From: Oscillospiraceae bacterium
GTDB taxonomy: Bacteria > Bacillota > Clostridia > Oscillospirales > CAG-272
Assembly (NCBI GenBank): GCA_015064885.1
Contig: SVRJ01000010.1
Coordinates: forward strand, 1 to 60,925
DNA length: 60,925 nt
Reading direction: 5' to 3'
Position numbers and translations under genes: made by a program
Part shown: in pieces, positions 25,692-33,845 of the stretch
Layout: each line of letters starts with the position of its first letter
Position numbering within the stretch: the first letter of the stretch is position 1
Notes under the pieces: model-generated
Databases searched by the model: none
Told to the model about the DNA's origin: nothing
The model's input: only the letters and a program-made list of their open reading frames with translations

Positions 25692-27092
25692 ATGTTAACT
25701 TTTAAAACGATTGATAAAAGCGACTTATCCTATCTTTCTTCGTTGTATAAAAGATCGGTGTACAAAATAAGCGACTATTCGCTCGGAATAAAATACATGT
25801 GGAGAGATATGATCTCACCGGCATACTGCATTTCGGACGGATGTCTTCTTGTATACGAGGTGTACGAGGGTGTACTCCGCTTCAATCTTCCTCTTCCAAT
25901 AGATGAGGATGCAGACATATCCTCGGCACTAATGAAAATAGAGGAATACTGCAAGGAGAATTTTATTCCGCTTGAGTTTGACTACGTTCCTAAGGAAGGT
26001 ATACGCCTGCTCACCGATATATATGACAGAGTTGAGATATCGTCGCTCAATATTCTCAGCGACTATTTATATCTGAGAGACGACTTCGCCTCATTCTCGG
26101 GCAGAAAATACAGCGGACAAAGAAACCACATTAAAAAATTCAACTCAGCCTACCCTTCCGCAAGCTTCCGCATTCTCGAAAAGGATGATATGGATCTTGC
26201 CAGGGATTTCTTTGTACGCTTCAAGGAAAGCTTCGGCAACGCAAGTGACGGCGCTTACGATGAGCTTTTACGCGCCGAGTCAATGTGTGAATTTGTAGGC
26301 GGAGATGAGTTCATATGCGGCGGATACGAGTATGAGGGAAAGCTGATATCTTTTTGTCTTTGTGAGATATGCGGAAATATGGCAATAAATCATATTGAAA
26401 AGGCTTTTTCCGGATTTGAGGGGCTTTATCCCGCTACGGCTAATCAGTTTGCTAAGGTTCTTCCGGCGGGTATTATTTATCTTAACCGCGAGGATGATGC
26501 GGGCATACGCGGTCTCAGAATATCAAAGCTGCAGTATCAGCCGTGCGATATAGTAAAAAAATACGCAGTGAAAGTACGCACCGAGCTTTCTGATATAGAC
26601 GAGGTACCCAGGCTTTTCACTAACAGACTTGTACTTGATAGGATAACGAGGGATGACGCAAAAAAATATTTTTCACTTTCCACCGACGAAAGGATAAACA
26701 GATATTGGGGCTACGATTACCGTGAAAGCTGTGAATCCCCCGAGGATAATTTCTTTTATGAGGATCAGAAGAAGGATTTTGAAAACAGAATGGCGCTTAA
26801 TTTTGCCATAAGATACAAGGGCAGATTTGCCGGTGAGGTTATTCTCTATAATTTTGATTACAGAGATTCAAGTGCAGAAGCAGGTGTACGGATATTCTGC
26901 GATTTTGACGGTAAGGGAATCGGAAACGAGGCGTTTTGTGCGGTTTGCTCTTATGCTCTGTACACTCTCGGTCTTTCTTACGTAAAGGCAAAATGCTACA
27001 AAGAAAATCTCCCCTCGGCGAAAATGCTTCAAAAGTCAATGAAGCTTTCGGGAGAGGATGAGAAGTTCTTCTACTTTACAAGAAAAATATAA
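25692..27092 (+). CDS. DUF2156 domain fused to GNAT acetyltransferase
   Basis: A 466-residue cytoplasmic fusion. Residues about 1-295 match DUF2156 (related to the lysyl-transferase domain of MprF and FemX-like acyltransferases): KYSGQRNHIKKFNSAYP is the conserved basic segment, and AINHIEKAFSGFEGLYPATANQF is its second motif. Residues about 308-466 are a complete RimJ/RimL-type GNAT domain (LFTNRLVLDRITRDDAKKYF at its start, GKGIGNEAFCAVCSYAL as the CoA loop, KENLPSAKMLQKSMK as the C-terminal motif). DUF2156 proteins usually occur alone, so both activities may act on one pathway. The substrates are unknown. Confidence 0.8.
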   Translation: MLTFKTIDKSDLSYLSSLYKRSVYKISDYSLGIKYMWRDMISPAYCISDGCLLVYEVYEGVLRFNLPLPIDEDADISSALMKIEEYCKENFIPLEFDYVPKEGIRLLTDIYDRVEISSLNILSDYLYLRDDFASFSGRKYSGQRNHIKKFNSAYPSASFRILEKDDMDLARDFFVRFKESFGNASDGAYDELLRAESMCEFVGGDEFICGGYEYEGKLISFCLCEICGNMAINHIEKAFSGFEGLYPATANQFAKVLPAGIIYLNREDDAGIRGLRISKLQYQPCDIVKKYAVKVRTELSDIDEVPRLFTNRLVLDRITRDDAKKYFSLSTDERINRYWGYDYRESCESPEDNFFYEDQKKDFENRMALNFAIRYKGRFAGEVILYNFDYRDSSAEAGVRIFCDFDGKGIGNEAFCAVCSYALYTLGLSYVKAKCYKENLPSAKMLQKSMKLSGEDEKFFYFTRKI

Positions 27093-27094
27093 AA

Positions 27095-27127
27095 AACACG
27101 GCTCATCTCTGAGCCGTGTTCTTTTTT
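27095..27127. terminator. Bidirectional terminator
   Basis: AACACGGCTCA at 27095-27105 pairs with TGAGCCGTGTT at 27110-27120, with an A run before and a T run after. It separates two convergent genes. Confidence 0.9.
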
Positions 27128-28365
27128 TAGAGAACTCTGAAAGCCTCATCGGCTATTTCTATAGTCTCTTTTATGTCTTCATCCGAAAGTGCGTAGTTAA
27201 TAAAGTGATTATGATGGTTTGTGAGGTAAACTCCCCTCTTTACCATCTCTGCGATCCATCTCTGATGCAGCATAAGACTGTCATCGTTAGCAATGCGAAG
27301 ATAGAATAGCGAGGGCGCTCCGGATACTCTCAGGTCATAGCCGTGCTTTTCCGCTGTCGCTTTAAGCCCTTCCGTAAGCGTCTTTCCCTTCTCCATAAGA
27401 ATTTTCGGAAGATCGAGGCGGCGCATCTTATTTATACATGCAATGCCTGCGGCAAACGGCTCGGCACTCATCCAGTAGCTTCCGGTATAGGATATACCGC
27501 TTACCGTATTTTTGAGGAAGTTCTTTCCGCAGAGGGCAGACACGTTATATCCGTTCGCAAGTGCCTTACAGAAGCAAATAAGATCCGCCTCAAATCCGAA
27601 ATAATGGTCAGAGCCTGCAATATCAAGTCTGAAGCCTGCTCTTACGTCATCTATAACGAGAACTGTTCCGTTCTTTGTGCATAGCTCGCGCACGCTCTTC
27701 CAGAAGCCTTCTGCGGGCATTTCGTTATCCATGAAGTTTCCGTGCATATACGGCTGAGAGATAACTGCTGCGATCTGTCCTTTATTCTCGGCAAACACAC
27801 GTTTAAGACCGTCAAGGTCATTCCAATCAACGTATATATTGTTACACACCTCTTCTTCAAGTACACCCGAGTAATCTATTTTCTGTGTCCATGGAGATAC
27901 TCCGTGATAATATCCCTTAAAGAATACTATCTTTTTTCTCCTTGTGTGCGCTCTTGCTGTCATTATTGCGAGAGTAGTAACGTCGTTTCCGTTCTTTGCA
28001 AAGAACGCCCAATCCGCACTTGCAACAGTATCAACAAGAAGCTCGGCAAAATCGACCATTATATGAGATGGGGAGGTAGTGCAGTTGCATTTTTCAAGCT
28101 GTTTTCTTGCCGCCTCGTCTATCTCCTCGTCGTTATATCCCATAATGTTGGGACCGTATGCGCACATATAGTCTATAAAACGATTTCCGTCAACGTCCCA
28201 GAAGTAAGAGCCCTTGGCACGCTCTGCGAAAAACGGGAAAGCCTCTACGGGGATAAAGCAACCTTCTCCCGGACCGAGATGTCCGTACACACCCGAAGGG
28301 ATCACCTTTACTGCTCTATCAAATATTTCTCTGCTTTTTGTATAATCATTGAGTTTTCTTGCCAT
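27127..28365 (-). CDS. Class III aminotransferase (glutamate-1-semialdehyde aminomutase-like)
   Basis: A 412-residue PLP enzyme starting after AAGGGGGAA. Motifs are NRFIDYMCAYGPNIMGYNDEEID (N-terminal small domain), FFAKNGNDVTTLAIMTAR (cofactor phosphate region), the Asp of VLVIDDVRAGFR that contacts the pyridine N, and the PLP Lys in LICFCKALANGYNVSALCG (about residue 260). This resembles HemL and related 2-aminomutase or transaminase subfamilies, but no hem genes are nearby, so a specialised substrate is likely. It lies 13 bp downstream of the SCP2-like gene and is cotranscribed with it. Confidence 0.85.
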   Translation of the reverse strand: MARKLNDYTKSREIFDRAVKVIPSGVYGHLGPGEGCFIPVEAFPFFAERAKGSYFWDVDGNRFIDYMCAYGPNIMGYNDEEIDEAARKQLEKCNCTTSPSHIMVDFAELLVDTVASADWAFFAKNGNDVTTLAIMTARAHTRRKKIVFFKGYYHGVSPWTQKIDYSGVLEEEVCNNIYVDWNDLDGLKRVFAENKGQIAAVISQPYMHGNFMDNEMPAEGFWKSVRELCTKNGTVLVIDDVRAGFRLDIAGSDHYFGFEADLICFCKALANGYNVSALCGKNFLKNTVSGISYTGSYWMSAEPFAAGIACINKMRRLDLPKILMEKGKTLTEGLKATAEKHGYDLRVSGAPSLFYLRIANDDSLMLHQRWIAEMVKRGVYLTNHHNHFINYALSDEDIKETIEIADEAFRVL

Positions 28366-28378
28366 TATATTTCCCCCT

Positions 28379-29137
28379 TTATGCCAGATACACTGCTACT
28401 CTGTCAAGAATTCTGTTCACGTTGTCGAGCATGGATATCATACCGCATAGAGTTATCTTCTGCTTTCCTATACAGTCCATTGCATTCACGTTTCCGTCGA
28501 ACAGATCGCGTGCGGTATGCATGTCCGCAAACTGCATAACAGCTCTCGGCTCGGCATTCTTTTCAAGATGTGCGGTCATAACGTGGTTGTTTACCGCAAC
28601 GTAAACCGCGGGACCGTCTTTAATGGAAAGGCAAACCGTACCGTCTACTATATTTGAAGCGCTGAATCTGCCTATCTTATCATTGTTCCCTATCTGTGCT
28701 ACCGCACCGCCTATAACGTAAAGCATAAGTGAGGTGCTGATATTAAAGAACTTTTCGTCCTTAAGTGCTTCGGGCTCCGGACGGAGATATGCCGAAAGGA
28801 TATCGGTGAGTTTTGTAAAATTCTTTGTAAGGAAACCTATCTTAGTGAAGCCCTTCAAAGGAACCGGCATAGCGTTTCCGTCTATCATGGCATTAAAATG
28901 CTCACAGCTGTTAAAATAAAGCTTTATATCGCATTCGTGCGATCCACCGAGAACAAAGCAGGTTCCGTTTCCGAATGTAAAGGTTGCGCTGGGACCTCCG
29001 TTCACCTCGAATGCTATAGAAACCGACTCCCTCAGAGACACAAGTCTTGCAGCGCGTTTATCATATTCGCAAAGCTTCGGAAGGGATCCGAGGATCGCAA
29101 ACATATTTATATATGCAAGTGTTTTATTATCCTTCAT
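28379..29137 (-). CDS. SCP2-like sterol-carrier-domain protein
   Basis: A 252-residue soluble protein; the start at 29137 follows AGAGGTG. The central region (about 45-125) resembles the SCP2 lipid-binding fold (VSIAFEVNGGPSATFTFGNGTCFV, then DIKLYFNSCEHFNAMIDG). The C-terminal half repeats similar beta-rich elements. There is no signal peptide. It is the first gene of a two-gene unit with the class III aminotransferase, which suggests it carries or presents a hydrophobic substrate or product. The SCP2 assignment comes from pattern recognition. Confidence 0.6.
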   Translation of the reverse strand: MKDNKTLAYINMFAILGSLPKLCEYDKRAARLVSLRESVSIAFEVNGGPSATFTFGNGTCFVLGGSHECDIKLYFNSCEHFNAMIDGNAMPVPLKGFTKIGFLTKNFTKLTDILSAYLRPEPEALKDEKFFNISTSLMLYVIGGAVAQIGNNDKIGRFSASNIVDGTVCLSIKDGPAVYVAVNNHVMTAHLEKNAEPRAVMQFADMHTARDLFDGNVNAMDCIGKQKITLCGMISMLDNVNRILDRVAVYLA

Positions 29138-29197
29138 ATTCACCTCTGTGCCGATATCTCGGCGTTTTATATATTTGCAAAAAAAATGCTTAATATA

Positions 29198-29226
29198 ATT
29201 ATACCATAATGAAATCGACTTGTCAA
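29198..29226 (-). promoter_or_regulatory. Sigma-A promoter, SCP2/aminotransferase operon
   Basis: On the minus strand TTGACA (29221-29226), a 17-bp spacer ending in TGG, TATAAT (29198-29203). Confidence 0.9.
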
Positions 29227-29237
29227 TACAAAACATC

Positions 29238-29266
29238 TTGACAAGACTCACTTTTTATGTTATAAT
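29238..29266 (+). promoter_or_regulatory. Sigma-A promoter of the 29298 gene
   Basis: TTGACA at 29238-29243, 17-bp spacer ending in TGT, TATAAT at 29261-29266. It is back to back with the minus-strand promoter, 11 bp apart. Confidence 0.9.
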
Positions 29267-29297
29267 AGCTCTGTAAGACCTTGCGGAGGATACGTAT

Positions 29298-29525
29298 ATG
29301 TTATTTTTTAAAAGTAGATCAGAAAAAGAGCTTGACGCGATAATCCACGAGATGAAGCAATTTTTATCAAACAATTACAAGGATCTTGCGCATTCCTGCA
29401 GAAAGGAGCTTCTCATAAAGGCTGAAGAATACTATTCACAGGGCAAGCTCAAGGAAGAAAAATATAAAGAATATAAGGCTATATACGAAAAATACACTGT
29501 AATGCTGAAAGATTACAAGCATTAA
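29298..29525 (+). CDS. Small helical protein, unknown
   Basis: A 75-residue, strongly charged protein starting after GCGGAGG. It is almost wholly alpha-helical (EKELDAIIHEMKQFLSNNY, then LIKAEEYYSQGKLKEEKYKE) and likely forms a helical hairpin or coiled coil. It is monocistronic between a perfect promoter and a strong terminator, so it is probably a real and well-expressed gene. No family is recognised. Confidence 0.7.
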   Translation: MLFFKSRSEKELDAIIHEMKQFLSNNYKDLAHSCRKELLIKAEEYYSQGKLKEEKYKEYKAIYEKYTVMLKDYKH

Positions 29526-29564
29526 AAAACCACGGCGATTCATTTTGAATCGCCGTGGTTTTTT
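29526..29564. terminator. Bidirectional terminator
   Basis: CCACGGCGATTC at 29530-29541 pairs with GAATCGCCGTGG at 29547-29558, flanked by AAAAAA and TTTTTT. Confidence 0.92.
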
Positions 29565-29566
29565 AA

Positions 29567-30757
29567 TCATTTATTCATCCATTTACCGTTTGTAAAGTCG
29601 GGGATCTGAACGGGCGCGCTTCCGTTCTTTATTGACTCTGCTGAAAGGTAGGATATGCACATCCATGCGACCGCATCGTATACGTCGATCGGGAAATCCT
29701 CGCCTGATTCAAGCTTATTATAGAAATCGTTGAGCATTACGTAGTCCATACCGCCGTGGCCGCCCTTTATCTCCTGTTTCCACCTATCGTCAAGGTACTT
29801 TTCCTCATATTCGGCAAAGTTGCCCCAGATATTACGTGCGGTATGCATAGTAGAGTTTCTGTCGCAGTCCTCGAACACAAAATCTCCATCCTCCTGATAA
29901 AGTGCTCTTGTTCCGTGTATGGTAAGACCTCTTGTATAGGTTCTGGGGAGAGTTGTATCGAGTCGGAGAGTTATGGTTCTGCCGTCTGCGCACATAATGT
30001 TTGTAGTAACTATATCGCCTTGAGCAAAGACTGCATCACGAAGAGCTATATCGTCCGCCTTCTTCTTCATTATGAATTCATGGAGACCGGCGGATTTAGA
30101 GGACATGGAGGTAAGGTATACCATTCTGTTACCCTTGTTTATATCCATCATCCACGCGATAGGACCAAGCTCATGCGTTGGGTAATTTTCGCAATTTTCA
30201 TTTAAATAGTGATTGAGTCTGTAATGACGTATTTCTTTACCAAAGGAAACCTCATCGCGGAGGTCGTGGCCATATGCACCGTCACAATGAACTATTTCAC
30301 CGAAGAAGCCATCCTTAACCATATTGAAGAGCATAGTTTCTCTCTTGCCGTAACAACAGTTTTCAAGGAACATAAAGCGTGTCTTTGTTTTTTCATACGC
30401 TTCAACAAGCTCTCGGCACTCCTCTTCCGAACAAGCTCCACCGACTTCCATAGCGGTAGTGATACCTGCAAGAAGGCACTTTGCCGCAATACTTGCATGT
30501 GTCTCCCAGGATGTTGCTACTATAACACCATCAAGACCTCCTCGAGCGATAAGCTCGTCCACGTCCTGGGTGATAAAAGGTCTTGTTCCCTGCTTTCTCT
30601 CAGCGTAATCCGCAAGGTTCTCTATTCTATCACGGTAAAGGTCACACAGAGCCGCTACCTCAACCTGTTCAAATCTGAGCGACTCGCGAACATGTGAACG
30701 TCCTCTCTGTCCGCATCCGATAAATCCCATTTTAAGCTTTCTTTTTTCAGTTGCCAT
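29567..30757 (-). CDS. Gfo/Idh/MocA family oxidoreductase
   Basis: A 396-residue NAD(P)-dependent dehydrogenase. The Rossmann motif is KMGFIGCGQRGRSH (residues about 9-22), followed by the family EVGGACSEEEC catalytic-strand region (about 113-123, in place of the usual EKPLA-type motif). The C-terminal alpha/beta domain contains the HDLRDEVSFGKEIRHYRLNHY and NYPTHELGPIAWMM segments typical of the glycosidase-like/oxidoreductase branch. It may be a sugar or cyclitol dehydrogenase, or a redox-assisted glycosidase such as GH109. It is divergent from the isomerase operon at 31010. The start follows CGGAGGCGG. Confidence 0.85.
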   Translation of the reverse strand: MATEKRKLKMGFIGCGQRGRSHVRESLRFEQVEVAALCDLYRDRIENLADYAERKQGTRPFITQDVDELIARGGLDGVIVATSWETHASIAAKCLLAGITTAMEVGGACSEEECRELVEAYEKTKTRFMFLENCCYGKRETMLFNMVKDGFFGEIVHCDGAYGHDLRDEVSFGKEIRHYRLNHYLNENCENYPTHELGPIAWMMDINKGNRMVYLTSMSSKSAGLHEFIMKKKADDIALRDAVFAQGDIVTTNIMCADGRTITLRLDTTLPRTYTRGLTIHGTRALYQEDGDFVFEDCDRNSTMHTARNIWGNFAEYEEKYLDDRWKQEIKGGHGGMDYVMLNDFYNKLESGEDFPIDVYDAVAWMCISYLSAESIKNGSAPVQIPDFTNGKWMNK

Positions 30758-30793
30758 AATATATCCGCCTCCGAAGTATTATTATACTTTTTA

Positions 30794-30822
30794 ATTATAG
30801 CATATTTTTTTTATCTTGTCAA
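30794..30822 (-). promoter_or_regulatory. Sigma-A promoter of the Gfo/Idh gene
   Basis: On the minus strand TTGACA (30817-30822), a 17-bp spacer ending in TGC, TATAAT (30794-30799). Confidence 0.9.
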
Positions 30823-30925
30823 GAGCGTTTTTATAATTGTGTGAAATTGTACTAAATATTATAAATATAATTATAAATATAATATTACATTTCGATTAGT
30901 TAACAGTACAGTAACAAAATATATA

Positions 30926-30954
30926 TTGAAAAATATATTTTTGGGTGGTAAAAT
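30926..30954 (+). promoter_or_regulatory. Promoter of the isomerase operon with small palindrome
   Basis: TTGAAA at 30926-30931, a 17-bp spacer ending in TGG, TAAAAT at 30949-30954. A TCGGA/TCCGA inverted repeat at about 30973-30988, between promoter and gene, could be an operator. Confidence 0.65.
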
Positions 30955-31009
30955 AGTGAAAAAGGAAAACTGTCGGATCATTATCCGAATAATTTTGGGA
31001 GGATTCACT

Positions 31010-31729
31010 ATGAATTACGGAATACAGCTTTACAGCATTAGGGATCTTGCTAAGAACGATATGGACGCTGCGTTGCGCCACGTATCCGAACTTGGTTATG
31101 AATTTGTTGAGTTTGCGGGATTCTTCGACAACTCTGCGGAAGAGATCAAAGAGATGCTCGACAAATATTCTCTTAAGGCATATGCTACTCACACAAACGT
31201 AAGTCTCGTAAGCGACGAAATGCTCGAGGAAACGATAGCATTCCACAAAGCTATCGGATGTAAGAATCTCATATTTCCCGGCGCAGATCTCAAGACGGGT
31301 GCTAAGATCGACGCTTTCGTTGCACTTGTAAAGAAGGTTCAGGAACGTCTTGCCGAGGAAGGCATTGAGCTTCATTATCACAATCACTCTCACGAATTTC
31401 TTCCTAACGAGGACGGTCTTTACATACACTACGAGCTTGAGAAAAGAACTTCTCTTAAATTTGAGATAGACACGTTCTGGGCATACAACGCTGACCGCGA
31501 TCCTGTTGCGATGATGGAAAGGCTAAAGGACAGAATATCCGTAATTCACCTTAAGGACGGCTTCAAGGGTGGAAAGGGTATTCCTCTCGGTGAAGGAACT
31601 GCTCCCGTTCTTGCGGTTATGGAAAAGGCGAAGGAGCTTGGTATAGTTATGGTTGTTGAAAGTGAGACTCTCACACCCGACGGCCCCACAGAGGTCGCGA
31701 AATGTGCGGAATTTCTTAAAAAGAACTGA
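31010..31729 (+). CDS. Sugar phosphate isomerase/epimerase (xylose isomerase-like TIM barrel)
   Basis: A 239-residue AP-endonuclease-2-like TIM barrel. The start at 31010 follows GGGAGG; an upstream in-frame extension covers the promoter and is excluded. Motifs are YGIQLYSIRD at the N terminus, ELHYHNHSHEF (metal-binding His and Glu region), KFEIDTFWAY and ISVIHLKDGFKGG. It probably interconverts a ketose or inositol-type intermediate using a divalent metal. It is first in an operon with a PHP hydrolase and a second isomerase. Confidence 0.85.
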   Translation: MNYGIQLYSIRDLAKNDMDAALRHVSELGYEFVEFAGFFDNSAEEIKEMLDKYSLKAYATHTNVSLVSDEMLEETIAFHKAIGCKNLIFPGADLKTGAKIDAFVALVKKVQERLAEEGIELHYHNHSHEFLPNEDGLYIHYELEKRTSLKFEIDTFWAYNADRDPVAMMERLKDRISVIHLKDGFKGGKGIPLGEGTAPVLAVMEKAKELGIVMVVESETLTPDGPTEVAKCAEFLKKN

Positions 31730-31756
31730 AAACGACAATATACGGAGGGCAATTCT

Positions 31757-32803
31757 ATGAGGCAATATCTTTTACCGTCAGGCGGAAACTTTTATAAAGT
31801 TAACATGCACAGTCACACAAATCTATCTGACGGAGTTCAGACTCCGGAAGAAATAAAAGAGATATACAGCGCACACGGTTATGCGGCTGTGGCCTTTACC
31901 GAGCATGAAGGTCTGATAGACCTTCAGCGTCTTACGGACAAGAATTTTATAGCGATAAACTCTTACGAATATTCATTTGGAGACTACACGAATCCCCCGT
32001 TTTGCTTCTATGAGGGAAAGCCGCACTGCTTTGACCACGTTGAGCAGATGCACTTAAACCTTTATGCAAAGACTCCGGACAACACCTCTATGGTTTGCTA
32101 CAACCCGAAATACATTTGGGGAAAGATGAAGAATTACATGTCCGGATTTTCTTACGTCGGAGAGCCCGACTTCATACGCGAGTATACTGTTGAGTGCTTC
32201 AACGAAGTCATAAAAACTGCAAACGAAAACGGATTCTTTGTTGTATACAATCATCCCTCATGGTCTCTCAACACCTATCCTACGTATTCGCAGCTTAAAG
32301 GGCTCACCGGATTTGAGATAATCAACGGTGCCTCCAACCGTTCCTCTGATCTTGAGTACAACCCCGCCGTATACGATCATATGGCGCGTTCCGGACAGCG
32401 GCTTATCTGTGTCGGAGGAGATGACAACCACAACACCCCAAATTTCTTCAACGGCTGGACGATGGTAAAGGCTGATGAGCTTTCTTACGAGTCTATCATA
32501 AGCGGCATAACCGAAGGAAATTGCTACGCCTCGAACGGTCCGGAGATATATGATCTTTATGTAGAGGACGGCAAGGTACACGTGACCTGCTCGGACGCTG
32601 TGGGTATTTTCTTTGGAACGGCAGGAAGGCGAAAGGGCTGCAAGCTTTCCGAAAACGGTGCTCCTCTTGTAAACGAGGCGGCGTTCACGATCTCTCCCGA
32701 AGACTATTATTTCAGAATAACTGTCAAGGACGAGAGAGGAAAGCACGCAAACACACGAATTTATTATCTCGACGAGCTCGAGGAAAAAACAGAAAAGGCA
32801 TAA
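31757..32803 (+). CDS. PHP-domain metal-dependent phosphoesterase
   Basis: A 348-residue protein. The PHP signature KVNMHSHTNLSDG (residues about 14-26), FTEHEG (about 49-54) and FVVYNHPSW plus the GGDDNH motif (about 213-218) supply the His/Asp metal ligands of the polymerase/histidinol-phosphatase fold. A C-terminal beta-rich extension of about 80 residues (IYDLYVEDGKVHVTCSDAV, then FRITVKDERGKHANTRIYY) resembles that of secreted PHP proteins, but no signal peptide is present. It is the middle gene of the isomerase operon. The substrate is unknown. Confidence 0.83.
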   Translation: MRQYLLPSGGNFYKVNMHSHTNLSDGVQTPEEIKEIYSAHGYAAVAFTEHEGLIDLQRLTDKNFIAINSYEYSFGDYTNPPFCFYEGKPHCFDHVEQMHLNLYAKTPDNTSMVCYNPKYIWGKMKNYMSGFSYVGEPDFIREYTVECFNEVIKTANENGFFVVYNHPSWSLNTYPTYSQLKGLTGFEIINGASNRSSDLEYNPAVYDHMARSGQRLICVGGDDNHNTPNFFNGWTMVKADELSYESIISGITEGNCYASNGPEIYDLYVEDGKVHVTCSDAVGIFFGTAGRRKGCKLSENGAPLVNEAAFTISPEDYYFRITVKDERGKHANTRIYYLDELEEKTEKA

Positions 32804-32818
32804 ACGGAGGATTCTGAT

Positions 32819-33718
32819 ATGAAGCTTGCAACAACCACAGGTGATTTTTCCGCATATACATCCTCGCAGACCGAGGCAATGAAATATATAAATCAAGCCG
32901 GATTCAAATATCTGGACTATAATTTCGGTGTTGATTATAACAGGCGCGACGGTGTATACAGTGATGATTTCAAGGGACACATAAAAAAGATCAAGGAAGC
33001 CGCAAGCGAGCTTGGGGTAAAATTCGTTCAGTCGCACTCTCCTATGGGAAAGCCTATTGCCGCCGATAATGAGCAATTTATAAAGGACACGCTTATTTGC
33101 GTTGAAGCGTGCGGAGAGCTTGGAATTCCGAGTGTAGTCGTTCATTCGGGTTACGAAAGCGGTCTTACCAAGGAAGAGGCTTTTGAAAGAAACAGAGTAT
33201 TTTTTACACCGCTTCTTGAGGCAGGCGAAAGATGCAACGTAAACATTCTTGTCGAAAACTTCAATAAGATGAGTAAGCCCGACGTTTACTGGATAGACAA
33301 CGCTCCCGATCTTCTTGCACTCATAGAATACGTGGATCACCCGCGTTTTCACGCTGTATGGGATGCCGGTCACGGAAACATGCAGGATATGCCGCAGGAT
33401 GAGGCGTTGAGGCTTCTCGGTCACCACGTAGAGGCTCTTCACATTCAGGACAACATGGGAGACAGAGACTCGCACATGACTCCATTCCTCGGAACTCTGA
33501 ATCTTGATTCCGTAATGCACGGACTTATAGACATAGATTACAAGGGATATTTCACGTTTGAGGTAGGAAACATATTCCTTCCCGCAAACAAGAGACGCGA
33601 ATATTCTCAGGACACAAGACTTGCGCGTGCACCGCTCGATCTCAAGATAGCATCCGAGCATTTCCTTTATGAAATAGGAAAGAGCGTACTTTCGGCTTAC
33701 GATTGCTTTGAAGAATAG
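32819..33718 (+). CDS. Sugar phosphate isomerase/epimerase
   Basis: A 299-residue xylose isomerase-like TIM barrel, distinct from the one at 31010. Motifs include VKFVQSHSPMG (strand 2), VVHSGYESG, NILVENFNKMSKP, and HAVWDAGHGNM with ALHIQDNMGDRDSHMTPF, the conserved His/Asp metal site. It ends the operon, with a terminator 20 bp later. A role next to the PHP enzyme in breakdown of a sugar acid or cyclitol is inference. Confidence 0.85.
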   Translation: MKLATTTGDFSAYTSSQTEAMKYINQAGFKYLDYNFGVDYNRRDGVYSDDFKGHIKKIKEAASELGVKFVQSHSPMGKPIAADNEQFIKDTLICVEACGELGIPSVVVHSGYESGLTKEEAFERNRVFFTPLLEAGERCNVNILVENFNKMSKPDVYWIDNAPDLLALIEYVDHPRFHAVWDAGHGNMQDMPQDEALRLLGHHVEALHIQDNMGDRDSHMTPFLGTLNLDSVMHGLIDIDYKGYFTFEVGNIFLPANKRREYSQDTRLARAPLDLKIASEHFLYEIGKSVLSAYDCFEE

Positions 33719-33737
33719 TATTTAATACTTGGCGTAG

Positions 33738-33772
33738 GACATCCGAGCTTATCAGGCTCGGGTGTCTTTTTT
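33738..33772 (+). terminator. Intrinsic terminator of the isomerase operon
   Basis: GACATCCGAGC at 33738-33748 pairs with GCTCGGGTGTC at 33756-33766 with one wobble, then six T. Confidence 0.88.
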
Positions 33773-33845
33773 GTGTAGCACTTCCCTTCTCGATTGCATA
33801 TACTGTATAAAAACAGACCGCGCGTGCGGGTGAACGGAGGAATTT

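Noticed and set aside
27127-28365. Calling the aminotransferase hemL
   Set aside because: No tetrapyrrole genes are nearby, and the match is to the wider class III family rather than to HemL alone.
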